Source: JANQPC01 sp039208375
GTDB taxonomy: Bacteria; Pseudomonadota; Alphaproteobacteria; Rhodobacterales; Rhodobacteraceae
Direction of reading: 5' to 3'
NCBI GenBank assembly: GCA_039208375.1
Contig: JBCCRC010000011.1
Span: 3,253 to 67,252 of the forward strand
Length of the DNA stretch: 64,000 bases
The stretch's first letter is position 1. Each line of letters starts with the position of its first letter. Shown piece by piece: positions 35,846-44,154 of this stretch. The notes beneath the pieces are model-generated. The model did no database searches, was not told the DNA's origin, and saw only the letters and a program-made list of their open reading frames with translations. Both the position numbers and the translations under genes were made by a program.

Positions 35846-37447
35846 CTAACTCGTTCCCACCATCTGCCCACGAAACAGGTCACGCAGCGCTGGCCGATCC
35901 GTCTTCCCATTCGCATTCTTGGGAAGGGATTCGAGCGGGATCCACTGTGTTGGTAGCATGTATCGCGGGATTATGGAGCCCAGATCTTTCCGAATCTGCT
36001 GCGGAACAGCGTCTTTTCCGGGCTCCGCCACATAAGCACAGCAGATGGCTGTGCCCTCAAAGCCGCCAACGTCCACGCCAACGATTGCGCTCTCCTGCAG
36101 GTATTCCAGAGAGTTAACGGCCACTTCAATTTCGCCCAACTCAATCCGGTATCCGCGGTTCTTGATCTGGCTGTCCGTTCGGCCGTGGTAGTGAAAATTT
36201 CCGTCCTCACTGCGGCGGCCCAGATCGCCGGTTCGGTAGATCCGCGTCTTGCGGCCATCGGTCTCCGTTACGATGCGAAAGGCGGCCTCTGTCTTCTCCG
36301 CATCACGCCAGTAGCCGGGGCTGAGGCCAACGCCGCCGATATAAATCTCGCCGATTTCGCCATCCGGCACCGGGCGCAAGTGCTCGTCAAGCACATGCAG
36401 GGTTTCTCCGCCGCAGGGCTTCCCGATCGGGGTGGCATCCATCACGCTGGCGGGGATGCCGCGCACGGTGTGGAAGCTTGACGCAATCGTTGCCTCCGTG
36501 GGGCCGTAGAGATTGGTGAACTCCACATGCGGCAGCCGTTCCATCCAGTAGATCAGCGTGGCCGGCGGCATAGCCTCACCGCACCACATCAGCCGCTTCA
36601 GCGCTGGAAAATCGCCCTCGGCCACCACATCAAAGTTTGCGAGGTAGGTCAGGATCGAGGGCACCGAAAACCATTGGTTCAGCGCTGCGTCGCGGATGAA
36701 ATCCGCAAGCTTCGGCGCCAGCAGGTTGGCCGCTGGCGGCACCATGCACAGCGTCGCGCCGGTGCTGAGTGCGGCATAGATATCAAAGGTAGACAGATCG
36801 AAATGCAGTGGCGGGTGGCCCGATACACGATCCCCCACCCGCATCCCGAAATAGGCCGTCGACCAATCAAGGTAGGAACACGCGTTAGCATGGGTGATCT
36901 GGACGCCCTTCGGCAGACCAGTAGAGCCTGAGGTGAAGAGCAGATGCGCCAGATCCTCACCTGCCGAAAGCGGCGGCAGCGTATCGGCAGAATGGCCGGA
37001 CAGCTGGCCGTAATCGCCCGCAAGCTCCAGTCCCGCCCGATCTAGGCCCGGGGCCTCACGCGCGATCGCCCGCGGCAGATCGACGATAGTAGAAAGATCG
37101 GCAAGCAGCCTGTGCGCCTTGCCATGGGCGATCAGCAACGCCGGTTCGGCCTTATTGATGACATGAGCGACGCGGCTTGCGGGGCTGTCGAGATCCACGG
37201 GCACGTAAACACCGCCCGCCTTCATAACCGCCAGCATCGCCACGACCGCTTCGGGGCATTTCGGCACGAAGAGGGCAACGCGGTCGCCCTTGCCGCACCC
37301 CGCCGCCGAAATGGCCCGGGCCAGGCGGTTCGATTGCGCCTCGACGACCCCATAAGTGAGGTGATCGCGCCCCATCTCCACGGCCACGGTATCGGGCGTG
37401 CGCGCCGCCTGTTCAGCCACGCGGGTATGCAGGGCTTCCGCTGTCAC
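35846..37447 (-). CDS. Stand-alone amino-acid adenylation enzyme
   Basis: A 533-aa ANL enzyme like a free NRPS A domain or DltA. Core motifs are clear: A3 LLFTSGSTGLPKG (residues 169-181), A4 FDLSTFDIYA with the aspartate that usually contacts the amino group, A5 NLYGPTEATI, A7 YRTGDLGRR, A8 region NRGYRIELGEIE, and A10 PKNANGKTDR with the catalytic lysine. It should activate an amino acid and load it on the carrier protein encoded next. The start is GTG, overlapping the stop of the monooxygenase gene in GTGA. Confidence 0.9.
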   Translation of the reverse strand: MTAEALHTRVAEQAARTPDTVAVEMGRDHLTYGVVEAQSNRLARAISAAGCGKGDRVALFVPKCPEAVVAMLAVMKAGGVYVPVDLDSPASRVAHVINKAEPALLIAHGKAHRLLADLSTIVDLPRAIAREAPGLDRAGLELAGDYGQLSGHSADTLPPLSAGEDLAHLLFTSGSTGLPKGVQITHANACSYLDWSTAYFGMRVGDRVSGHPPLHFDLSTFDIYAALSTGATLCMVPPAANLLAPKLADFIRDAALNQWFSVPSILTYLANFDVVAEGDFPALKRLMWCGEAMPPATLIYWMERLPHVEFTNLYGPTEATIASSFHTVRGIPASVMDATPIGKPCGGETLHVLDEHLRPVPDGEIGEIYIGGVGLSPGYWRDAEKTEAAFRIVTETDGRKTRIYRTGDLGRRSEDGNFHYHGRTDSQIKNRGYRIELGEIEVAVNSLEYLQESAIVGVDVGGFEGTAICCAYVAEPGKDAVPQQIRKDLGSIIPRYMLPTQWIPLESLPKNANGKTDRPALRDLFRGQMVGTS

Positions 37448-38484
37448 GAGGCCACCTCAAGTTCCCGGGCCTTCGCCTTTGCCATCTCAAACACCTTGGC
37501 GGTGTGTTCGATATCGTCCTGGGCGGGCGGGATATCGAGGATGAAGGTCTTGAATCCGAAGCGGATGTAATCGGCCACGAGATCGCTCACCTCTTCGTAG
37601 CTGCCAACCAGGTAGGGGCAGAACGTCTTGTAGTTCTGGAACGGACCAAGCCAGTAGACGCCGCGGGCTGCGCCATCCGCGCCAGTGGCAGGCTTTGCCG
37701 AAAGCTGCTTGTGCCACTCGGAATCGGAGGTTTTCATCGCTAGCTGATGGGTTATTTGTCCGCGCTTGTCCTCAGGGAAGCGATCAAGCGCGACGCGCCA
37801 AGCGGCATCGGCCGTATCGCGCCCGATGATACCGATACGCACGCCAACTTCCGTCTGCGCTTCCGCGGGCACCCCCGCCTCTTCACCCGGTTCCTTGGGG
37901 TAGCGGATAGCGACAGCGCCGATTTCTTCCGCCGCAGCCATCCCTGCCGGGCTGGATCCAGAGAGCGTGATGTTCAGCGCGTTCTCGGGCGGCAGGGGCG
38001 GCGTCATTTTCAGGTTAGTGACGTTGTAGTACTTGCCCTCGAAGGTCACCGGCTCGCCCGTGGTGAGCAGCCGCTGCATGATCGTGGCGTACTCTGTCAC
38101 CCGCAGGTAGCGATCGTCATGGGGCGTCTCGTCATTCAGCGCCGTGAGATCGTTCTTGAAGCCGCCGGCCACCATGTTGATCCAAAGCCGGCGGTTGTAG
38201 AGGTACGAGAACGTGGAAACCATTTTCGCGGCCGTATACGGGTGCATGTAAAGCGGCTGCACGGCGATCAGCGGGCAAAGCCGCTTGGTGTTTGTCACAA
38301 TCGCCTGTGCCACCGGCCACGGATCGACGATGCCATTGTCAGTGTAGACGAGAATTCCCTCGTAACCCGCCGCCTCGCTCCACCGCGCCACTTCGCCAAC
38401 ACGCGCCAGATAGCTACCCGCGGGCACGTCCTTGGATTGAGGACATGTCGAAAAAATACGCAAATTCTGGGTGTTATCGGCCAA
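37444..38484 (-). CDS. Luciferase-like (LLM class) flavin-dependent monooxygenase
   Basis: A 346-aa TIM-barrel FMNH2/F420-type oxidoreductase resembling alkanesulfonate monooxygenase SsuD in length and pattern: SYLARVGEVARWSEAAGYEGILVYTDNG, LCPLIAVQPLYMHPYTAAKMVSTFSYLYNRRLWINMVAGGFKNDL and NITLSGSSPAGMAAAEEIGAVAIRYP. In this setting the substrate may be a carrier-bound amino acid rather than a sulfonate; there is no sulfonate transporter nearby. Start overlaps the upstream formyltransferase gene by 11 bases. Confidence 0.87.
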   Translation of the reverse strand: MADNTQNLRIFSTCPQSKDVPAGSYLARVGEVARWSEAAGYEGILVYTDNGIVDPWPVAQAIVTNTKRLCPLIAVQPLYMHPYTAAKMVSTFSYLYNRRLWINMVAGGFKNDLTALNDETPHDDRYLRVTEYATIMQRLLTTGEPVTFEGKYYNVTNLKMTPPLPPENALNITLSGSSPAGMAAAEEIGAVAIRYPKEPGEEAGVPAEAQTEVGVRIGIIGRDTADAAWRVALDRFPEDKRGQITHQLAMKTSDSEWHKQLSAKPATGADGAARGVYWLGPFQNYKTFCPYLVGSYEEVSDLVADYIRFGFKTFILDIPPAQDDIEHTAKVFEMAKAKARELEVAS

Positions 38485-39421
38485 CGGTCAGCTCCTCGGA
38501 CATGGGGTGGGAGAGGATGCTCCCAGCGGTGATATGGTGGCTGGGCGGAATGGCCCGGCCAGCTTGCAAGATCTTTTCGATAATCAGCGTGCCAGCGCCG
38601 GTGGACACGTGCGCACCTCCGGCGTCAACTGCGATCACGGCCCCCGGCGCGGCAGTTGTCGGGCATGCCACCGGGCGCGCTTTCTGCACTTCGATCCGGG
38701 TGCGGCCAAGCATCGTCCACGCCGGCCCCCAGGGCGAGGTCAGTGGATAGAAGTCACTTGCCCGAACCAGGCGGGCAATCTCATCAGCGGGCCGCGCCCA
38801 ATCGATTGCTCCCTTGTTGGGGACCTGGCGCCGGTAGAAGACCTGACGCCCCTCGGCGGCCTGGGGCCGACGGGGAATGCGCTCGGGCGACCGGCGCGCA
38901 ACGTCGATCAGCCGCGCGATCAGCGGAATGCCCTCGCGAACGCAGCGGCTGGAAATCGTTAATCCCGTATCCATCTCGCGGATCGGAAATGCCGAGGCAT
39001 AGGCAATGGGCCCGGTATCAATCCCTGCCTCCACCCAGTGGAGCGTGACGGCATGCTCGGCCTCGCCGCGGTACAGCGCCCAGCTTGGCGCATTGAGCCC
39101 GGTGTAGCGCGGCAGCGGCCCGGGGTGCAGGTTAAAAGCACCGATCCGCGGCAAACGTGTCCAGCCCGGGTGAATCTTGAAGAGCGAATGCACGTTCAAA
39201 AACAAGTCGATCTGCCCGAAGTCTCGCAAGGCGGCATCGGTTTTAACCGTCTCGGCGGGGGCAACAGGAACGCCAAGGCTTTCCGCCAGCCCGGCAACGC
39301 TGCTCAACCCACCCTGCCCTGCGCCGGAGGTGAAGACGCATACCAACTCGTCTTCCCCGGTTGCGAGCATGCGCAGCACCTGGGTTCCCGCAGCTTCTTC
39401 GGCGGCCAGCAAGATCCGCAC
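38474..39421 (-). CDS. Formyltransferase family protein (Fmt-like)
   Basis: A 315-aa protein with the formyltransferase fold. The catalytic triad is intact: Asn97 and His99 in FNLHPGPLPRYTGLNAPSW, and Asp135 in EAGIDTGPIA. The second domain carries KGAIDWARPADEIARLVRASDFYPLTSPW. It likely uses N10-formyl-tetrahydrofolate to formylate an amine of the pathway product; true tRNA formyltransferase is not expected in this context. The start is GTG 39421 after AAAGGGGAA. A gap of 17 bases separates it from the upstream acyltransferase gene. Confidence 0.87.
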   Translation of the reverse strand: MRILLAAEEAAGTQVLRMLATGEDELVCVFTSGAGQGGLSSVAGLAESLGVPVAPAETVKTDAALRDFGQIDLFLNVHSLFKIHPGWTRLPRIGAFNLHPGPLPRYTGLNAPSWALYRGEAEHAVTLHWVEAGIDTGPIAYASAFPIREMDTGLTISSRCVREGIPLIARLIDVARRSPERIPRRPQAAEGRQVFYRRQVPNKGAIDWARPADEIARLVRASDFYPLTSPWGPAWTMLGRTRIEVQKARPVACPTTAAPGAVIAVDAGGAHVSTGAGTLIIEKILQAGRAIPPSHHITAGSILSHPMSEELTVGR

Positions 39422-39438
39422 GACGTTCCCCTTTTCCC

Positions 39439-40470
39439 CTACAGCCAGTCGAGCCCGGCTTCGTCTACATCCAAGTAACTTAATGACGCCATGGTGGTCG
39501 CCGGCCCCGGCACTGGTGCAGTGCTGAAGGCAAAATACGGTAACGATTGCTTTTCTTCGAAGCCCAGCCCGGTCAGCAGCGTGCGCATTTCAGCGTCGGC
39601 AGATGCAGCGCGCAAACGAACGCTTTCGGCGCCTGCCGAATCCGCGGCACGCGCGAGGCTGCGTAAAACGAGTTCGCCCTGCCCTTCACCGGCGAAAAGC
39701 GCGATACGTGCCTGCTTCGGTCGCTCCCGTGACTGCCAGAGAAATCCCACCGCGCCGTCGGGCCCGACGCAGGACATGTAAGAGCAGCCCGGGCAGCGCC
39801 CGATCTGCCAATCGATATAAGCGCCATCATACGCCGGGGCGACCGGACCCGACGCGCGGTGTGCGGCAAGCGCATCCAGCGTCGCGGCGCTCGCGCCAGG
39901 CTCGACGGCAAGGGCCTCTCCACCCCGTAGCGCGGATCGCTTTATCGGTATTCGCCCGACCCCCGGGACTGCTGAAAGCGGCGCATAGCGCGGCTTTCGG
40001 GCCACGAGGCGATCGAGCTGGCTCGCCAAGCGCAGGCGTAGAACATAGTCACAGGCTGCTTCGGCGTCGGTATAAGCCGCCAGCCGCGAATAGATCCGAA
40101 ACGTGATGTCGTTGCCGCCGATGTGGTAGACATGGGCGTGCGCCTGCGTGGCCTTCTTTAGGAGCATAAGGCCCGCTGTTGGGCCGGCCTTCGCATCTTC
40201 GACCGACCAGTCACATGTCCAAGCTGTATCGACCCGCGTGCCTGCGACGTCTGCTCGGAACGGGATGAGCCCGATAAACCCGACAACCTCACCGTCCGCC
40301 AGAGCAACAAACCCTCTGTTGCGCCCGGCATTGAAGACGTCGTCAAAATACTTCCAGGCCACGTACTCAGGCGCGTAACCGCGCGCTTCGAGGTACGCCC
40401 GCACCGCAGCTGTAGGCGCTTCGTCCAGCCGCACGATCGTCGTGGACGCCGTACCCCCCGTCTGAATCAT
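39439..40470 (-). CDS. GNAT-like acyltransferase, first gene of the operon
   Basis: A 343-aa protein with two GNAT-like halves. The first contains YVAWKYFDDVFNAGRNRGFVALADGEVVGFIGLIPF, the second FLWQSRERPKQARIALFAGEGQGELVLRSLARAA and the ending LLTGLGFEE. The pattern recalls bacterial N-acyltransferases that act on activated sugar or amino-acid substrates. ATG 40470 is chosen; an in-frame start at 40515 is possible. It probably acts on the same intermediate as the downstream genes. Confidence 0.75.
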   Translation of the reverse strand: MIQTGGTASTTIVRLDEAPTAAVRAYLEARGYAPEYVAWKYFDDVFNAGRNRGFVALADGEVVGFIGLIPFRADVAGTRVDTAWTCDWSVEDAKAGPTAGLMLLKKATQAHAHVYHIGGNDITFRIYSRLAAYTDAEAACDYVLRLRLASQLDRLVARKPRYAPLSAVPGVGRIPIKRSALRGGEALAVEPGASAATLDALAAHRASGPVAPAYDGAYIDWQIGRCPGCSYMSCVGPDGAVGFLWQSRERPKQARIALFAGEGQGELVLRSLARAADSAGAESVRLRAASADAEMRTLLTGLGFEEKQSLPYFAFSTAPVPGPATTMASLSYLDVDEAGLDWL

Positions 40471-40943
40471 AACACCCGCCACGCAACACACCCTGTGCCG
40501 GAAATACCGGCTCACCAGCTTCTCACTTACATTCCTGCGGCAGGCGCATACGCCCTACCCGTGCCGCAGGATTTGATCTGGAATACGAGGCCCAGCCCCG
40601 TTCTGTCTACCACCACACGCGGATTCGGGCGCTTTGTTCGGCTATTGGCGACGGTCTGTCGCCTTTCTTCTCGGGCCACGGGCACACGCAACAATCAGCT
40701 TTGTGCGTTGGGGCCATCGGGCCATTCGTTAATCTGCGCGACCTTGCGCGGCGACCTCGTTGCCAAATTCGCATCGATGTCGCTCATCTCGGCGGAAAGG
40801 CCCCGATCCGGAACACCAGTGAAGATTGTGATCGCCTGCCAATTGATGCAGGCGCACATTCCATTAAATTAGGCCCATGCCGACGAGATGGCACCCGAAC
40901 TGGGTGCACGGTTTGTGACGATTGCATGTTGGGGGATTTGACG
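40471..40943. other. Divergent intergenic region
   Basis: 473 bases between the biosynthetic operon and the Tat-signal protein, reading apart from each other, so it should hold two promoters. A 125-codon frame (40495-40872) crosses it, but the translation shows no family features and it overlaps the acyltransferase start. I see no clear repeats or hairpins here. Confidence 0.5.
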
Positions 40944-42053
40944 ATGCGCGAGGCGCGTTCGGCACGGCGGGCTTTTATGATTTCCGGTATCAGCGTTTCA
41001 GGGCTGGGAGCCGCAGTGTTGGCGTCTACCGCCATCGGCTGGGGTGACGCCTTGCATGCGCAAGCCACCGAAGGCGCGGAAATCACACCTGTGGTTGCCA
41101 CACGTGAGGAAGACGCCGATTACGTGCGCCCTTACGGCCCGCGCGCGCCGTGGAACATACCGGTGCATAACCTGCCCCGCCACGAGGCGAACGACTACTA
41201 TGCCTGGAGCCTTTGGAACGACGCGCCCTCGCGCCCGGGCAACTTTAACCTGACATTCGAATCCTACACCTACCCGGTCTACTATGCGGCGGATGCGACG
41301 GATTGGTTCCCGGTCTCCACAACCTGGGCGAACAGCCGGATCAACTTCCATTGGATCCCGTGGAATGAAGACTGGGAGCCGGCACCCGGCACGGACGGCC
41401 AGGTAATCATCCTCGATCCGCCAACGGGCCGCGAATGGAACCTGTTCCAGGTACAGGGCTTCGTCGAGGATACGGTGCTGGCTACCAATGGCAGCCTCGT
41501 GCCGGGGGATTACCGCACGCGCGAGGTGGGCTTCCGCCCTTCACGCGGGGCTGGCATCCCCTATCTTGCGATGCTCATCCGGCCCGAGGAAATTCGCGCG
41601 GGCGTGATCCAGCACGCGCTTTCCCTGCCCATCCGGAACACGAGCGGGGAATACTACGTGGCGCCCGCCACCAAGCTCGAAGGTAAACGCGAGGGCGAAG
41701 GCATCCCTGAGGGCATGCGCTTCGCGCTTGATGTCAGTGAGGAAGAGATTCTCGAATGGGCAGAAACGCTGCCTGAAGGGCAGACGCGCCGGTCTGGCAT
41801 CATCGTCGCCCGAGCCTTGCGCGATTACGGCTGGTTTGTCACCGATATCTCCGGGAGCGCGCATTTCCAGTTCGAAGCAAACCTTACGGCGGGCGAAGAG
41901 TGGCGAGAACTTGGCCTCGCACCTCAACCGCATGGCGACAAGTTAATGCCGCGCGATATGCTCGACGGGCTGATGACACCTGAACGGATCTATGTGATCG
42001 CGCCGAGCGACCAGTATCCACCGGAACTGATTGCGCGCGAGTTCGAAGACTAG
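40944..42053 (+). CDS. Large exported protein of unknown function with a Tat-like signal
   Basis: A 369-aa protein. The N-terminus REARSARRAFMISGISVSGLGAAV has a twin-arginine-like RRAFM and a hydrophobic core, so it is probably exported. The mature part is rich in Trp and Tyr (NDYYAWSLWNDAPS, INFHWIPWNEDWEPAPGTDG, WNLFQVQGF) and contains GIPYLAMLIRPEEIRAGVIQHALSLP. That text is beta-strand rich and suggests a carbohydrate- or surface-binding protein; I do not recognise a family. ATG 40944 follows GGGGGA at a good distance; ATG 40926 is an alternative. Confidence 0.7.
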   Translation: MREARSARRAFMISGISVSGLGAAVLASTAIGWGDALHAQATEGAEITPVVATREEDADYVRPYGPRAPWNIPVHNLPRHEANDYYAWSLWNDAPSRPGNFNLTFESYTYPVYYAADATDWFPVSTTWANSRINFHWIPWNEDWEPAPGTDGQVIILDPPTGREWNLFQVQGFVEDTVLATNGSLVPGDYRTREVGFRPSRGAGIPYLAMLIRPEEIRAGVIQHALSLPIRNTSGEYYVAPATKLEGKREGEGIPEGMRFALDVSEEEILEWAETLPEGQTRRSGIIVARALRDYGWFVTDISGSAHFQFEANLTAGEEWRELGLAPQPHGDKLMPRDMLDGLMTPERIYVIAPSDQYPPELIAREFED

Positions 42054-42066
42054 CGCGCATGAAAAC

Positions 42067-42090
42067 GCCGCCCGCGATGATGCGGGCGGC
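42067..42090 (-). terminator. Hairpin between convergent genes
   Basis: GCCGCCCGC (42067-42075) and GCGGGCGGC (42082-42090) form a 9-bp perfect stem with a 6-base loop. It lies 14 bases after the Tat-signal protein gene and 33 bases before the stop of the small secreted protein on the other strand. On the minus strand it is followed by GTTTTC, so it most resembles a terminator for that gene. Confidence 0.65.
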
Positions 42091-42122
42091 AACTGCTCGA
42101 TACTTGGTTTGTACCGGCGGTT

Positions 42123-42626
42123 CTAGGGCAGCGGCACGTCGGTAGCGCCGACAATTGCGCCATCGGGCGGCAAGGGCCCGGGAAGCCCTGCAAGGAAATT
42201 CCACGCGTAATCAGAAATCAAATCACGCACGATCTGGTTGGCATTCTCGACACCCGTGAAGGCCCAAACCTGGGGCTCCATATACGTCACCCGCACAAGC
42301 GTCCCTTCCCAAAGCGCCGTGCCCCGCAGCGATATCGTTGCAGCACCGGTGCATTCCCCCTGGATCCGCTGGGCCGTGACCGAGATCACAACAACACTGC
42401 TGGCAGCGGCGGCGCTGGTTTCTAGCCCGGCATAGCCAAGCTCGGCATAAGCGTCAGCCACAGTGTTCGCCACATCCGTCCAACAACCGCCGGTGGCATT
42501 GTCTTCGGCCACCACGGCCAGTGGCGCGATATTGGTTTGCGTGAAAGGCGGTGTGTATTTAGCCTGGGCGTCAGCGGCGGTGGAACAGCCAAGGGCGGCC
42601 AAGGCAACTGCGGTGAATCTAAACAT
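42123..42626 (-). CDS. Small secreted protein, tandem paralogue A
   Basis: A 167-aa exported protein (signal peptide MFRFTAVALAALGCSTAADAQA). The mature region has CWTDVANTVADAYAELGYAGLE, ISVTAQRIQGECTGAATISLRGTALWEG and VENANQIVRDLISDYA. It matches the neighbouring gene at many positions (see the paralogue entry). Its family is not recognised. Two conserved cysteines could form a disulfide. ATG 42626 is chosen over 42638 because it starts the signal peptide directly. Confidence 0.65.
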   Translation of the reverse strand: MFRFTAVALAALGCSTAADAQAKYTPPFTQTNIAPLAVVAEDNATGGCWTDVANTVADAYAELGYAGLETSAAAASSVVVISVTAQRIQGECTGAATISLRGTALWEGTLVRVTYMEPQVWAFTGVENANQIVRDLISDYAWNFLAGLPGPLPPDGAIVGATDVPLP

Positions 42627-42653
42627 ATCAACACTCATTCTGAACGGATCCGC

Positions 42654-43115
42654 CTAGAACCCGCTTTCGGGCAGGGTGGCTAGGTTTCTCGTAGCGAACT
42701 GGCGCACCGTTTGGGCGACGAATTCATTTGCATCGCCGACCCGCGAAAATGGGCGCACGAAGGGCTCGGTAAAGCTGACAAACGCTGGCGCGCCCTCCCA
42801 AACAACCCAGCCGCGATGCGAGATCGACACCGCGCCGTAGCAAAAGCCTCTCTGGCGTTGCGCAATCACGGTGATCTTCAACGAGGATTTCGCGCCGTGT
42901 TCGGCGACCGGAAGATTGACGCGCTCCAGCAAATCGACCGCGGCATCGCCGGCGGCGGCATGATCCGTCCAACACATATCACGCGAGAGATCACGAAACT
43001 CGAGCGCGATAGGGCTTATCTTCGATTTGCTGAATGGTGATGCGTTTTGCGTTTGCGCCGACGCTGCTGTTGCAAGCAGGGAAACCGCAACCGCGGGAAC
43101 TAGGAACCGAAACAT
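42654..43115 (-). CDS. Small secreted protein, tandem paralogue B
   Basis: A 153-aa exported protein with signal peptide FRFLVPAVAVSLLATAASAQ. It shares the arrangement of the downstream gene: CWTDHAAAGDAAVDLLERVNL, then ITVIAQRQRGFCYGAVSISHRGWVVWEG, then EPFVRPFSRVGDANEFVAQTVRQFA and NLATLP. The common pattern is an N-terminal CWTD, Q-R-Q-x-x-C-x-GA with RG and WEG, and a terminal LA-x-LP. The two probably arose by tandem duplication. Function unknown. Confidence 0.65.
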   Translation of the reverse strand: MFRFLVPAVAVSLLATAASAQTQNASPFSKSKISPIALEFRDLSRDMCWTDHAAAGDAAVDLLERVNLPVAEHGAKSSLKITVIAQRQRGFCYGAVSISHRGWVVWEGAPAFVSFTEPFVRPFSRVGDANEFVAQTVRQFATRNLATLPESGF

Positions 43116-43569
43116 TTTGCACATACCCCCCAGTACAATACCGACAATTATGGAAAGGGCCTGAGGGTCTGGCAACGGGATGGGGGCGCAGGAAGCTGCT
43201 TCGGCCTTTTACCCAGGATAGCCGCAAACAATTGCAAAAAAACAACAAATCCCGGGATTCAGCCCCTGTTGGCGAAGTGGGAACAATCCCACGCGCGCCG
43301 CACAATAATTCAGCGCACGACTGAAATTCGCATCTGATCTTTTACAATCGAGCAGGAGCGGCGGGATTGTTAACTCCAGTGCTCTGCCCAATCGAATCGC
43401 GCACGACGACATCGGCGCCTGTCTTCCTGCCGATGAACCTGGGCCAGCATACCACCTCAGATGAAATCAGCACCATTTACGCCCACGGCTGACACATGAA
43501 GGGCCGAACCAAGATGCTGCGATGCAAAAATGCATTGCTGCGCCTGCAGCGTCCGCCCATGATGCCGCC
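43116..43569. other. Divergent region upstream of nasT
   Basis: 454 bases without a supported gene, carrying promoters for the secreted-protein pair and the nas regulators. One small dyad is noted: GTGGGA-N4-TCCCAC at 43277-43292. An A-rich stretch (43231-43247) may mark the core promoter area. Nothing else is claimed. Confidence 0.5.
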
Positions 43570-44154
43570 ATGTCTAGCCCGCTCTCGATAATCGTGGTGG
43601 AGCCCGATCGCGACCGGGCGCGGCTGATCGTTGATAGTCTGCGCGAGGTGGGCGACAACGAGATCCACGTGATTTCAGAAGTGTCAGGTTTGGCCCGTCG
43701 CATAACCGAACGGTCGCCCGATGTTGTGATCGTTGATCTTACTAGCCCCACGCGGGACATGATTGAGGAACTGACGCTCGCCACCTCGCCCCTTGAACGC
43801 CCGGTGGCGATTTTTGTGGACCAAAGCGACGATACGTTAACGAAAGCGGCCATCGAGGCAGGTGTGTCGGCCTACGTCGTCGACGGCCTGCGACCAGACC
43901 GGATGAAACCGGTGATGGATGCCGCAATCGCGCGATTCAATATGTTCCGCCGGATGCGCGATGAACTCACCGAAACGAAGCGTGCGCTGGAAGAGCGCAA
44001 GGTGATCGACCGGGCGAAGGGCCTCCTTATGAAAGCACGCGGCATCAGCGAGGACGAGGCCTATGCTATCTTACGCAAGGCCGCGATGGACCAAGGGAAG
44101 CGTATATCGGAAGTCGCCGGCGCGTTGGTGACGGCAGCGGACCTACTATCATGA
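43570..44154 (+). CDS. nasT: Nitrate/nitrite antitermination regulator NasT (ANTAR)
   Basis: A 194-aa response-regulator-like protein. The receiver-type domain has a phosphoacceptor-like Asp56 in VVIVDL and the acidic pair in VVEPDRDR. The C-terminal ANTAR RNA-binding domain reads VIDRAKGLLMKARGISEDEAYAILRKAAMDQGKRISEVA, with the typical conserved Ala and aromatic positions. NasT binds a two-hexaloop leader RNA and stops premature termination. ATG 43570 is preferred; an ATG at 43522 is in frame. The stop overlaps nasS in ATGA. Confidence 0.95.
   Translation: MSSPLSIIVVEPDRDRARLIVDSLREVGDNEIHVISEVSGLARRITERSPDVVIVDLTSPTRDMIEELTLATSPLERPVAIFVDQSDDTLTKAAIEAGVSAYVVDGLRPDRMKPVMDAAIARFNMFRRMRDELTETKRALEERKVIDRAKGLLMKARGISEDEAYAILRKAAMDQGKRISEVAGALVTAADLLS

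Noticed and set aside
37444..38484. Annotation as alkanesulfonate monooxygenase SsuD
   Set aside because: Length and fold agree, but no sulfonate transporter or reductase is present, and the gene is embedded in a carrier-protein operon.
40495..40872. 125-aa frame in the divergent region at 40.5-40.9 kb
   Set aside because: Overlaps the start of the acyltransferase gene on the other strand and shows no motif; probably chance.
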